Part shown: in pieces, positions 37,413 to 49,265 of the stretch
Numbering within the stretch: position 1 is the stretch's first letter
Layout: every line of letters starts with the position of its first letter
NCBI GenBank assembly: GCA_027625915.1
Contig: JANTQA010000048.1
Location: 1,240,001-1,304,000 of the forward strand
Origin: Anaeramoeba flamelloides
Lineage: Eukaryota; Metamonada; Anaeramoebidae
DNA length: 64,000 bases
Direction: 5' to 3'
Made by a program: the position numbers and the translations under genes
The notes under the pieces: model-generated
The model's input: the letters and a program-made list of their open reading frames with translations, nothing else
What the model was told of the DNA's origin: nothing
Databases searched by the model: none

Positions 37413-40400
37413 TTACCAGAAGAGAAATTTTTTTTTTTTTTTTATGACTCTTTTTCTTTTATTTTTTAATACAATTAAAGTTCCTACTGTACAAACCACA
37501 GCAGATCCAACTCCAATAATAAAATATTTGGATTTCCAAAAGGGTTTGTCTGTAATATCTTTTTTCTTTTTTGATTTTTTCTTTTCCCTTTCCCTTTCCC
37601 TTTCCATTTTTGTTTCCATTTCCCTTTCCTGCTCTTCTTGCAAGGGTGGATTGATTTCTAATTCAATTTTTTCTTCTAATGATTGGGAAATACCGATTTC
37701 TTCATCTTCTTCACAAGCAAAATTCATTATTTTTTTCCCTTGAACCGGATCTTTATTAAAACCTTTTCCTTCCATTTCTATGAACAGATATATAATAATA
37801 AAAAACAACGATTAATAATGTTAATATATTAATTGTTATGCATATATTATAATTTAAGATTATAAACAACCCGATAAAAATTTTACTTTCCAACAAATGT
37901 TAAGAAAATAAAAAGAATGGATTCAAAATGTTAATACTTACGCATATGACCAAGATTGAATAATGCTTGTGTATTTTTATGTGTCGAAGCACTTATATTC
38001 CAAAGCCTTTTTGCTTCATTATAATCTTGATCTAAATTGTGACCGCCCTTGTAATATAGTAATCCAAGATGAAATAAAGAATCGATATCTCCTTCTTTAT
38101 AAGCTAGTTGATAATAATAGCTTGCTCTTTCAAAATCAATTTCAGTACCATCACCATTTTCATAACAACTTGCAGTCTAAAATGTTGAATATTTTAAAAA
38201 CAAAAATAATTACTTTATATTAGAATGTGCCAAATCAGAGAAAAAAATTCAAAAAAATTTTTTTTTAATTTTTTATTGATTTTATTATGTAAGGGAGGAA
38301 TTTTTAATTGATTTTATTTTCTATTAGATTTTCCAGAGTTTAAAAGAATAGTATAAATTGTATGATTGTACTCATTTTTTTTTTTTTTTTTTTGAATCTT
38401 GAGAAAAAGCCATGAGGTTTTTTCATTATTTTTTTTTATTATGGAAGATGGTTGTTAATTTCTCTTATTTGCAGTTAGGTTTTTTTTTGATTTAAGAAAT
38501 TATAAGAAAATTTCAAAAATTTTGTTTTTATTTCTAAAATTAAAAAAAAATGCCGTTAGGTTTTCCAGAATTTAAAAGAATTGAGAAAAATCAAAGATTT
38601 TACTTGATTTTTTTTTGTATTCTGGAAAACCTATGCACTTGAGGGCACTTCACAGCACTCTACGGCACTCCCCTATTTTTTAAATTTTTTTTTAGAAATT
38701 TTAATAAAGGATCATAATTTTCTCAATCATTTTTCTATGGTTACAATATAAATAATGAATCTTTATTTTGAATAATTTTAAGAAAATTATTTTTATTATT
38801 ATTTTTGTTTATTTAAAACAATTATTTAATCCAAAATTTTCAATTTTTTTTCATAGAATGGGTAGTCGTTAGGTTTTTTTACTTTTTGAAATGTAAAGAA
38901 AATTTATTTAATTTTCTTTACATTCCAAAAATTAAAAAAAACCGCTGTTATCTTTTCTTGAGTTTTCTGTTTATTTGGAAAATCAATATATTTTCGTTCG
39001 GTTTTTTTTACTTTAGAAATAAACCGAAAATTTTAATAAATTTTTCTGTTTATTTCTAAAGTAAAAAAAACCTAGAACACTTCCAAATAAAATAGAAAAC
39101 ATCAAAAAAACCTAGAACACTTCATAAATAAAATAGAAAACCTCAAAAAAACCTAGAACACTTAACAAATAAAACAGAAAACCTCAAGAAAAGCGCCTTT
39201 AGGTTTTTTTTAATTTTTGAAATAAACAGAAAAATTCAAAAATTTTGGGTTTATTTCAAAAATTAAAAAAAAATGCCGTTAGCTATTCTAGAATTTAAAA
39301 TAAAAAGAAAAATTCTTTGATTTTATTCTATTCTTTTGAATTCTTAAAAAGTGCTGTTGGGTTTTTTTAATTTTAGAAATTATAAGAAAATTTCAAATAT
39401 TTTACTTTTTTCTTTAAAGTTAAAAAAAAAAAAGGGCACTTGACGACAATTGACAGCACTTGACTGCACTTGGGGATACTTTAAGACACAACTGTTTATT
39501 GATATTATTTTTATACCTCATAATTTTTAAATATTCTTGTCCTTTCCACCCAGAGCTATTGATTATTAGATTTTCTCAAAATTGATTTAGATCCATATCT
39601 AGTAATTTTAAGTTTAAGTTTTCCCAGTAATATTTTCGTAATTTTTTTTTTGTAAATTATAAATTTTTTGATATGTTTTCAAGACCAAGAATTTCTAATT
39701 TCTTTTTGAGTTTAAATCTTCTTTTGTATATTGAAACTCTTACTTGGTCTATTTTTGCTTCAGTTTTATAAATTATTCTAAGAGAATGAGTATTAATTTT
39801 AAAAATTTTGTTGCCTTTTTTATTTATTCAAACATCTATCCTGTTTTAAATCTTTTTGGGCTAAATTAAAGACGACTAATCCATAAAATAATTGACCAAT
39901 GCCTATTGATTTAAAAATTTGTAATTTTACTCCATTAGATAACATTTGTTGATAAAAAATCATTTTGATTTTTTTAAAATTATCTTTTACTTTTTTAAAG
40001 TTTTTTCGAAATGTTTCTTTTTTTCAAGCCAAATTCTGAAGGTATTAATTTCAAATAATTGGTTTGGTTTTAAAGTATTTTCAATATTTTTGGATCCCTG
40101 ACAAATTCTTTGATAATTTTATAAATCATTATTAATTCTTGTCAATTTCTGGAACAGGACCTTCCATTATTAAAATTAAGTCATCTGCTAACATTTGAAC
40201 ATGATTTACTTAATCTTTTATTTTTTCAATTAAGAAATTACAAAATTTGTTTAACATATCCTTCAAATTCAACAATTTAAAAATTCAGAAAATTTATTTA
40301 CTTCGTAAATAGATATTACTATGTAATAAATAAAAAATAACATTAAAATTCAAATAAATTTTATCCTTTATATTTAAAATATGAACATAAAGAAATAATA

Positions 40401-43400
40401 GAAAAAATTGTTCATTTTTATGGGTCTGTCATTCCTATGAAAAAGGATTATTAATATTTCTTAATAAATTAAAAGAATTAAGCCGTACGGGTCTAGTCAT
40501 TTTCTGTGGATTTTCTCCATACTCAAGGAGTAATTTGAACCCAAAAGGGGTACTGTGAAATTACCCTTCTTTTGATTGATAAAATTCAAAGAACAAAAAA
40601 AAATTCAATAAGGATCTCATTTACACAGTATTTCAAAAAATTCAAATAAAAAAAAGTTTAAAATTATTCTCAATTTCAAAATTCAAAGAACAAAAAAAAA
40701 GTTCAAAAGTTTCACATATTCAAAAAATGAAATTTAAAAAAAAAAATTACTTGTTTCTTGTTTTTAATTTTAAAAGGGTTAAATTTCTTCAATTTAAAAC
40801 AAATTGTTTTCTAAAAGTACACAATCAATTTAATTCGATTAAATATAATTTGGTGTTATTTTGTAACTCTCCATATTTGAAAAAATAAGGATTTTGTAAC
40901 ATTCATTCTTGAGATAAAAATAATCCATTTGAGAAATCGAAAAAAAGAAAAAAAAATGTTGGAGATCTCAAAAAGCGCCAAAGAGCGACTCTTCAAAACC
41001 AACACAGTTGTATTCAAAATTATATTTCATAGCCATTCGAATTGGTTATTGAAGTGTATCTCTTTGGTTTTTTTTTTTCTAAAAATTACCTCATTTTTGA
41101 TGTTTAATTTTTCGAGATTGATCTCATTTCACATGCTGGTTATTTTTTGATTGTTATTAGGTACTCTCAAAAAAATTACAAAATTTTTTTTTTTTTTCGA
41201 ACATTATTTTTAACAGTAATTACTCGGCCCTTAAGGAAGTAATTACATTTTTCAAATTTTGAGTGTCATCATTTATGTCGAACTGAATTCTTGAAATCAT
41301 TTCTTTAACCAAATATATTGATATTTTAATAAATAAAAGAGTGGAATATCCTTAGTATAATATATTTTCATACCATTAAAAAAATGGAATTCAAAAAAAT
41401 GAAAAGATTGATCAAAAAAAATATATATAAAAATCATTTATTTCTTGATCTTATCTGTAATATTTGATACAATTACATTATTCTTAATTTGATTTTGTTT
41501 TTAATTCTTCATGGAAATACTTTTATTTATAATATTTTTGAGAAACAAATTACTTTTTATCTCTAAAGAATTTCCAAAATGAATTTAAAAATCCTATTTT
41601 CATTTAATTCATCTAATTCAAGTTTTATTTCAGAAAATAGGATATTTTTTCAATTATTCTTCTTGAGAAATAAAGATATATTGAATGTATTCGTTTGATT
41701 TTATAATTATTTATTTTCCATTAAAATTGAGAACTAAAAATAATTCTGAATTTTTTTGATTTTAATTTTTTCTTGAATTTTTCTTTTATTTTGATTTGAA
41801 TCTTTTGTAATTGTTTTTTGATTCCGAGAATTCAACCCCTTTCTTTTAATTTTTGAAATAGTATTCTTTGTTTGATAAAAATATTTAAAAATTGAGAATT
41901 TTGAAAGCAAATTTGTAAAAAAATATTTTGTAAAATAATAATAAATAGCAATGGGGCGAGTATTTGAAGGAAATAAATTGTTTGGATTCATCCAAATTAA
42001 GAAGATCAAGAAAACAAATCCTCGAAAATATACTTTTGTAGATTTTTTTTTTTCCATTATTTCAACAAATTTATTTGGAAAGGTGATTTCCAATGTTTGG
42101 TCTTCCAAAAGTAAATATTTGTTTCAAATAAACACCTATTTCGGGTCTATTTTTTATTTTACTGTTTGATTAATTTTAATTCATTCCTTACAACACATTT
42201 CTCGATCCAAAACCAAATCTAATAAAACCAAAAATTTAATCAAAAAAAAATGTTCAAAAAATCGAAAAATTAAAGATCCGACTCTGAATTACTTTGGGTT
42301 CATTTTCTTTTCACAAATAGACTAATGAATGATGTTTTTGTTTCAAAATTTCAATATCTAGTTAGCACTCAAAAAGTCATTTTTCAGTAAGGTTTACACA
42401 ATTAAAATTTTTCAAAATTGGTCAAATGTACTTAATTCCTTAATGAATTAATTTTAAACCAAGTTAGTTTGAAATTATTTTCGTTAATTAATAATTGTGA
42501 AATCTATGATTGTAGGTTTAAATTTTCTGAAAGGAAATTGAAGTAAAAGAGTGCACTAGAGTGTAATTTACACTTCTTTCTTCATCATAATAGTAAAGAA
42601 AGAATTTCAGATTTGAGAGGATATCAAAAAATTTTTACTTGATGTTTAATTTTAGGTAGAGTTGATATAGCGGCAATTGGAAAAAAAAAAAGTGTTTCAA
42701 AAATTGTGTTTTTTTGTTTTTAGATCCTTGGTATTGCTTTAAAGTCAAAACAAGAGATTGAAAGTCTCAAAGTATTATTCAGGAAATGGGGTTTAAAAGA
42801 AAGAACTTGTTTTTTTTGTCTTTCTTCTCAAATACAATTTGAAACAAAAAAAGAAGAAAAAATTTTGAAAAATTGAATAACTTACAAGGTATAAATATTT
42901 TTTATCCAAACTAAAATCTGCATACTTTTTTAGATAATAAAACCCTTTGCTTTTGTCTTCTTTCAGATCAAAATCAATGCTGCCTTGGAAATATGATTTG
43001 ATGATTGTTAAAATTGATGGTAAATGAATATCATCAGCAGCAGTTTTTAATAATTGAAAAGCCTCTTTTCTTTCACCCTTACGTATGATATTATTTAGAA
43101 GCAACCATCTAAATGTTGAAGGTTTTGTAACATTGGAAAAGAAGAAAAAAGAATTCAAAAAAGATCCAAAAATTGGTGAATTATTTTGGAACAAAATTTT
43201 GTTAAAAAGGTATGTTGAGAGTCATTTAAAATTAAAAGTGCGTTCCAAAAGTTTTCAAAAAGTGTTGATGAGATTGGTTTAAAATAGTAAGCCAAACAGT
43301 TTGATCAACACTTTTGAAAACTTTTCTTCCTCACTCTTTTAAAACAGCCATTGAATTAATTCGATAAGTTTATTTCAATGGAAAAACTGTATTGTGGACT

Positions 43401-43881
43401 CCTTATGAAAATAAAAAGACTTTTCAATTTTAGAAAATATAATGAAGGTATTTTTTTTCTTGAGCGGTAAAGAAATAAAAAAAAGAGAAAAAAAGAAAAA
43501 TCAAAGCCTTTTTTTCTTTTTGTTTTTTTTATTTTAATTTCTGAAATTAGAAAAAAGAAGAAAATCGTACGCTGAATGTGCATCAATTTCGTCATCAAGT
43601 TTACTTCTGATTGGAACTGGCCAAACTTCTTTTGTATGTTTGTGAAGTGAAATAAACAATTTTGAACCTTCAACATGAATAATTGATTCCTCAGGATCAA
43701 TGTTCCTGAAGAGTTTACCACACACCAAAAGCTTTCCCTTTTTGTTGTTAATCTTGAGAGAATTATCCGTCATTTTGATTAGGAGATCTTCATCGCTCTT
43801 AATATCGTTTGGAAGGGAAAACTCAATTTGGGCCAATGATTTTGTATCATGGAAGCGATAATAATTCGGTTTTGAAGCCAT
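37413..43881 (-). CDS. CS-domain, Sel1-repeat, tail-anchored protein
   Basis: Four exons: 43881..43571, 43108..42886, 38176..37942 and 37777..37413. Donors are GTACGA, GTAAGT and GTAAGT; phases match (2, 0, 1); the product is 377 residues. Residues ~12-92 form a CS (p23/NudC-like) domain: SLAQIEFSLPNDIKSDEDLL, KGKLLVCGKL, IIHVEGSKLFISLHK, then W-P-VPI. Residues ~108-285 are Sel1-like repeats: KEAFQLLKTAAD; then YLTASCYENGDGTEIDFERA, formed across the 4.7 kb intron with exact repeat spacing; FHLGLLYYKGG; and FNLGHMQMEGKGF, formed across the last intron. Then comes a Glu/Lys-rich linker. A single transmembrane helix follows at 341-360 (YFIIGVGSAVVCTVGTLIVL) with a basic 17-residue tail: a tail anchor, probably in the ER or outer mitochondrial-type membrane. 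CS domains bind Hsp90 or act as chaperones, and Sel1 repeats serve as adaptors, as in ERAD. A membrane-bound co-chaperone is inferred. Confidence 0.78.
38441..39440. repeat. array of ~75-90 bp hairpins
   Basis: At least seven long palindromes lie nearly head to tail. Most have ends of the form TTAGGTTTTTTT...AAAAAAACC. The best, 39000-39072, has perfect 25 bp arms with a ~23 bp loop; another (about 38560-38635) has GGTTTTCCAGAAT arms. Between 39066 and 39185 a ~40 bp unit (ACCTAGAACACTT...AAATAGAAAAC) is repeated three times. GGCACTT/GCACTTGAC words occur at the junctions. The array is inside the 4.7 kb intron of the CS-Sel1 gene. A related block is at 56757-57120. Confidence 0.65.
39500..40215 (-). 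mobile_element. decayed LINE fragment, copy 2 of the family
   Basis: On the minus strand the RT motif C reads QMLADDLILIM (about 40160-40200). It is followed, with many breaks, by LSNGVKLQIFKSIGIGQLFY and GLVVFNL, parallel to SNKLKLLFFKAIILSQLTYG in the 10.7-12.7 kb element, and later by a KRRFKLKKKLEIL-like stretch. It is old and non-functional. It lies within the 4.7 kb intron. Confidence 0.65.
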
Positions 43882-44540
43882 TGACAAATGGAATATTGTA
43901 AATATCTGAATGAAAAAAAAATGATTTTTACATCAATTCCATACAAAAAAAATAGCCCAGAAATTGTGGTCACCTCTTTTACTTGACAACACTTTTGTTT
44001 TTTTTCAAATTGTTCTCAAATTTGGAAAGGAATTACAAGATGAAAATTCTCTCGGTTTCAATTTAAAAGTACGACAAGTTAAACTTTTAAAAACATGTGA
44101 TTTGTATAACTTTTGAGCTTTTTGTTTTTCATAAATAGAGTTTCAAGTTCTTTAAAAGCATTAAAATATTTTTCTTTTGAGAGTACTTTCAAAAATTTCA
44201 ATTAAATTCCAAATGGATATCTTTTTATTAATTATTTTTTACCTTTTTTTGTCTTCACAAAGTTTTGATAAAGTATTTGAAATTTGAAAAAATATAAAAG
44301 AATATGAGAGACTGAATTCTTACATACTGTGAGTCTGGAAGTTCAAAAAAGCCTGAAAGTCTTTTTGTGTGGATTGTGCTATTCTTGTCATTCAAAAAAA
44401 AAGTGTGATAGGTTGTTAAACCTGAATACTAGTAAAAGTACTAAAAAGTATTATTGGTTAATAGAGAATTTTTATTTTCATTATTTCATCTATTGTCAGT
44501 AACTAACCACTTGTTAAATATCTTTTGAATTAATATTAAC

Positions 44541-44967
44541 TGTTGTGGAAAAAAATTGAAACACTGTTTTTAATTGGTGAACCGTAATTATAAAAGAAAA
44601 CGAAAATCAATTAAAAGTAGAAACCAATTAACTTCAAATAATAATCCATTATATTATTTTGAATCAAACTAATGAAAAAAATTTAAATCTACTTGATCTT
44701 ATCAAAATTATAGATGTTTTTTTGGAGATCTCAAAATAGTTATATTTTTTCATCAAATTTTTAAATAATAGAGAAATCAAAGTAAAATCCTTAACCAAAA
44801 AGATAGTATTAAAAAAACTGTTATTGTGTCGAATCCTTCATTTTGTCTTTATTTATTTATTTATTCTAATATTAATTGATCTCGCTATGAACTTTCAGGT
44901 TCTATTAATGTTCCCAATTAAAAACAGTGTGCCATTTTTTCCCCCGTTTCGCATTTTTTCCGCAACA
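44541..44967. repeat. TIR element (~427 bp)
   Basis: The left end is TGTTGTGGAAAAAAATTGAA followed by ACACTGTTTTTAATTGGTGAAC. The right end is the reverse complement of TGTTGCGGAAAAAATGCGAA...ACACTGTTTTTAATTGGGAAC. A similar left end recurs at 50178. No coding capacity. Confidence 0.58.
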
Positions 44968-45178
44968 ATATAAAATTTTTATAATTTTTCTTCTAGAACT
45001 GTCAAAGTCTAAATGTTTTTCTAATCATCAGTAATCAATTTGAAAAGCTAAATTTTTTTGAAATCCTTTCATAGTTTTATTTTTTACATTTTTAATTGTA
45101 TTTTTTAATATTTTGAATTGGAAAAAAATTATCAATTATCAACTGTTTTTCAAAATATTTTTTTTTAGATTTGTTAAT

Positions 45179-45771
45179 TAAAGCTATTTCCAAGAAAGTT
45201 GGTTTAATTTATTCCAATATATCTCTATTAAACTCAAACTTTAAAAAATTATTTAAATATCCAAAATCGTTAACTATTATTTATTGATTCTTTGTAATAA
45301 ATCAATTTATTTCTTGGTATTGTATTACAGAAATAAAAGATATTAAAAATTCTTATCTCAATTTTATCTGATATTTCTCAGGCGTGATAATTGGGGTTTA
45401 TAATTTTCCTTTTGATTGACATAATTGTTTTCATAACTTGTTTAATCTATATAAATTTTCCAATAGAATTGAAAGCACAGAACAGGTTAATTTATTTTTT
45501 AAAAAATCATTTTTATATTTTCTATATTTCTAGTTTTTTATTGAAATTGATGGTACATTGTTTTCTCCAAAAAAAGTGATATTTTTTTTTACCATTTAAT
45601 GAAAATATTTCATCAACAAATATATTTTGAAATAAATACTATAATCATTGATTCAATCAGTATTAATATTAATCTTTATTTAATATTTTTCATTACTGAA
45701 TACCTCCATTAACAATATGATTTTTCATTAAATGTAAAAAAAAAATGGCCCTTCTTTTTTGAAATACCTTA
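45179..45771 (-). mobile_element. family A TIR element, copy 4
   Basis: Bounded by TAAAGCTATTTCCAAGAAAG and CTTCTTTTTTGAAATACCTTA. The length of 593 bp and the inner blocks match the other members; orientation is opposite to the 21.4 kb pair. No open frame of note. Confidence 0.65.
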
Positions 45772-46233
45772 CATATTTAAATCTTTTAACTTTGTTCAAT
45801 TGTTTTTTTATTTAATATTAACAATATATTATTCATCATATTTTTATTATTTAAAATAAATTTTCTTTTTTATATGCCTTTATAAATTATTTTGTTTTAC
45901 AAAAATGTTTGTTTTAATAAATTAAAAGTAAATTTCAACAATAAATTCCGTTCACAGATATAATACAATTTTATCAATTTTGTATCAGAACTACCTATTT
46001 GGTAAATTGATCAATAAATTGATCAATAAAATAAACATATAAAAAAATTTTCTCGATCAATTATTATATTTTTCGTTTCTCTTTGAAAAAATACAACACA
46101 ATTAAAAAAAATTTGAAAAAAATAAAAGATAAGAATCACAACAATAACAAAAAAAAACGGAATAGTGTAACATTACAAAATTTTATTCAAATAATAAAAT
46201 AAATAAAACGTAAAAAAATAATTAGAGAAAAAA

Positions 46234-47824
46234 TTAAAGCAAAATTTCATTTTTTTTAGCATTTTTTGGTTCTCTACTCAATGACAAATCGTATAATTTC
46301 GATTTCTCTACGGAAGGAGAATTATTTAAAAAATTAATAATTTGGATTACTGGTTGGAGATTAAAGGGGTAATGAATAAATTTCAAAATATTTTTCATTA
46401 TTTTATAAATAATTTTTTTTTTAGTAAAATTAATTAAACTTGAATCATATAAATGTCTGTTTTTTTTTTCGATAAAATCAATATCATATAAAAAAATTTC
46501 CAAATAGGGTATACAAGGTGGCTGTATAGTTTTAAATAGGGTTCTATAATTTCGGTAATTAGATTCACTTGACATTAGAGTGGTAAATTTGTTAATACGA
46601 TCAATGTATTCCTCCTTTAAGGAAGCGAACGTAAAAGTAAGTCTAGAAACCTCAGCTGAATTGATTGTAGATATTATGGAGTATAAAGAGTGGAAGTTAT
46701 TTAATTTAAATAACTCGTCAGCAATTTTTATAAACTTTTTTAATACCTTAGTTCTTTCTTTTAACCTTTCTGTCTGCAATATTTGAGTGGATACCCAGTT
46801 CGAGATCTTGGAAAATCGTTGGTTCATTTCGGTAATGTTTTGAGATACATTCCGGGAATAATATGTATCCCTATTAAAATGTAATAATTCTACAGGCTTA
46901 ATTTTGGAATAAATTTGGAAATCTATTATACAAATTTGCCTTGCAATTTCGATTTCATCAAAATCAAATAAGTTCAGCCCCTGACTAAAAATGTTCTTTG
47001 GGACTAATGGCTTTGGTGGTGGTAATTTGGAGTTTATTTCAAAATTTTGTTTGCCTTTTTGATTTATTTTTTCATTTTTTTTATAATTTAGAATCTTTTT
47101 GAATGAGTTTACAATCCTATATTGATTTTCTTTAATTAATTTTTTATTGAGAAAGTTTTCGATTTCTTCAATTAATATTTCTGAAAAATCAAAATAATAA
47201 TTAAATATCCAATATTTTAATATATGACATATTTTTGCTTGTATTTTGTGTTTTCTTTTTACAAATTCTTCTTCTGTTTCTTCTTCTTCTTCTTCTTCTT
47301 CTCCTCCACCCTTCCCCTTTTCTCCTCTCCCTTCATTTTTATTTTTATTTTTATTTTTATTTTCTTCATCTTTTTCTTTTTCTTCTTGGTTTACGGAAAA
47401 TTCTAAAAATAAATCTTGAATTCTTTGCTCATAATCTTCTTTGTTTTCTTGATTTCCCATTTCTTTGTTTGTTTCTCCTTCTTTATTTTTATCCTCATCT
47501 TTTTCTTTTTCATTTTCATTGCCGCTTTCGTTTTCGTTTTTTTTGTTATTTCTTTTCTCTTTTTTAGGCACTTCAAACAATTCAAAGAATTTTTTTAATA
47601 ATTTTTCTGGTGTTATAAATGAATGATAAGTCATAAAAAATATCTTTAATAATTTGAAATCTAGTTCTTCTTCTTCAATCAAAAATCTAATTAATAAATT
47701 TATACTTGTTACATGGATATCTTGTTTATTTTTACCATTTAATAACGTTAAATAATTTTTTGTATTATCTTTTTTTTCTTCCCAAATATTTATTTCGTTT
47801 TTTTCTTCAATTAAATCTTCATCT
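46234..47824 (-). CDS. Ras guanine-nucleotide exchange factor, 5' end missing
   Basis: An open stretch encodes a RasGEF. The N-terminal part is a RasGEF_N (REM) module: VTSINLLIRFLIEEEELDFK, then FFMTYHSFITPEKLL. Next comes an acidic/Lys-rich low-complexity linker (about 47540-47270), then the CDC25 catalytic domain: ARQICIIDFQIYSKIKPVEL, WVSTQILQTERLKERTKVLK, KFIKIADELFKLNNFHSLYS, then IPYLEIFLYDIDFIE. It ends in a short tail with stop TAA at 46234. CDC25-type GEFs load GTP onto Ras-family GTPases. There is no in-frame ATG upstream of the REM core. The frame is open up to a CAG at 47825-47827, which looks like a 3' splice site, so at least one upstream exon is missing from this model. No clear donor-phase match was found to the LisH gene further upstream. 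Confidence 0.82.
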
Positions 47825-48005
47825 CTGTTTTTGTTTTTTTTTAAATCAAAAATTAATAGAATATATGTAAAAGATTAAATTTTAAATTAAACCGCATTCC
47901 AAAAATTTGTACATAGCCTAAATCAAAAATAGGCAAAAAAAAAATCTCAATTTATTGGATTTTTCAGATTTATTGTTAAGAACAAAGTGTTAAACACTTG
48001 GTCTG

Positions 48006-48403
48006 GTAAAGAGAGAATTGTGAAGTGAATAAATTTGTGTCTCCTAATTCAAAGAGTATCTAAAATAGATACAGTCATTAGAAGAATTTTAAACTCAATT
48101 TAGTTTTCTAAATTTATTGTATTTTTCCAAACATAATATTAAACCGCATTTAAGTTACCTAGTATTCATGTTTTTATAAGTAATCATTTTGATCCAAATA
48201 CAAGAAAAAAATATAAAACTCAAAAATAAAAATTGGTGTATCCAAAATGATGAAACGAATGGAACAAAAAATTGTATTTATAAATTTATTATTAATATTT
48301 AGAGGAAATCTCATATAATCTGCTAAAGAGAGAATTGTGAAGTGAATAAATTTGTGTCTCCTAATTCAATGAGTATCTAAAATTGATACAGTCATCAGAA
48401 GTA
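48006..48403. repeat. direct duplication of ~80 bp
   Basis: 48006-48086 and 48322-48403 are about 95% identical, both containing AAAGAGAGAATTGTGAAGTG and GTGTCTCCTAATTCAA followed by GATACAGTCAT. The high identity implies a recent duplication. Confidence 0.7.
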
Positions 48404-48441
48404 TTTGAATCTTAATTTAGTTTTCTAAAAAAAAAAAAAAA

Positions 48442-48775
48442 ATTATATTGGTAAATTTGTTGACATTTCACCAAAAATTATTGATAGTCGATCAAATGAT
48501 AAGATACCATCAACTAATTGTATGTGTGGTTTTTCAATTTAAAAAACTCAACTTTAACCTTCTATCAACTCTTTGAAAAAAATTTCTTGATCTAAAGAAA
48601 CAGATTACATAACTGGAAAAAAGGAAATGAAAAAAAAAAAGGCAAAAAAATAAAATAATTTTTTGTAAAATTAAAAGTATTTCCGAATTGAATGGAAATG
48701 TAGTATTGTTATTCTTTCAACTGTTTAAACTGTGTCCAAATTTTTGGAATTTCGTTTATTTTTTTCAAAATTTCA
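48442..48775. repeat. dispersed repeat family C, copy 2
   Basis: Shares AAATTTGTTGACATTT, CATCAACTAATT, CTCAACTTTAAC and the GAATGGAAATGTAGTATTGTT region with 58445-58870 and 31930-32365. Diverged and non-coding. Confidence 0.5.
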
Positions 48776-48829
48776 GTTAGAATAATTTAATTCCAAAATA
48801 TTCTTAATCTTTACACGATTATAATTTAT

Positions 48830-49265
48830 GTATATTTGGATACCGCAAAAAATAACAAGTTGTATTATTTCTTTAATGGTCAATTTTTTATGGTTTTAAT
48901 ATCATTGGAATTCATTCCAACATTTCTGATAATTTTAGATATTTTTTTAATTGAAAATTGATTTCTAGCATTGTTCTTTTCATAAGTAAAATCAGGTCAT
49001 CAGCAAACATCTGTGGTTTGTAATACTAATAAGATTTGATTTTTTTCTAATGAAAAAATGTTTAATAAATACAAATTATAAAGGAGATAATGGGTCTACT
49101 TGATAATTATCTATCCCCTCTTTTGGATTATAAGCAAGTAGCGAATATTTTTGTTATTTATTTTTTAGTTCCAAAGTTTTTAATTGGATAGTAAATCAAA
49201 GAATGATGAATAGAGTCAAAACATTTTTGAATAGATATTGTTACCTCCTAAATATTTTCTTTTTT
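48830..49265 (-). mobile_element. decayed LINE fragment, copy 3 of the family
   Basis: On the minus strand, motif A reads VTISIQKCFDSIHHSLI (about 49255-49205) and motif C QMFADDLILLMKR (about 49015-48975), followed by IRNVGMNSNDIKT, parallel to IKNFGMNPNDSKT in the 10.7 kb copy. The frame is broken many times. Confidence 0.65.

Larger units (their letters stand above)
43882..46233. other. intergenic between two minus-strand genes
   Basis: Contains a TIR element (44541-44967) and a family A element (45179-45771). The ~450 bp above 43881 are the likely promoter of the CS-Sel1 gene; no motif is recognisable. No coding sequence is seen. Confidence 0.5.

Noticed and set aside
40929-41150. Plus-strand frame starting MLEISKSAKERLFKTNT
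   Set aside because: The first ~30 codons look less biased than the surroundings, but it decays into poly-Phe, has no recognisable domain and lies in the giant intron of a minus-strand gene. It may be a relic.
41734-42108. Minus-strand 124-codon frame within the CS-Sel1 intron
   Set aside because: Tested as a possible extra exon, but the Sel1 repeat is complete without it and it carries no family signature.
43220-43345. Imperfect hairpin around AAAAGTTTTCAAAAAGTGTTG in the first CS-Sel1 intron
   Set aside because: A real inverted repeat, but short and diverged with no match to the other families; likely a relic, not a functional structure.
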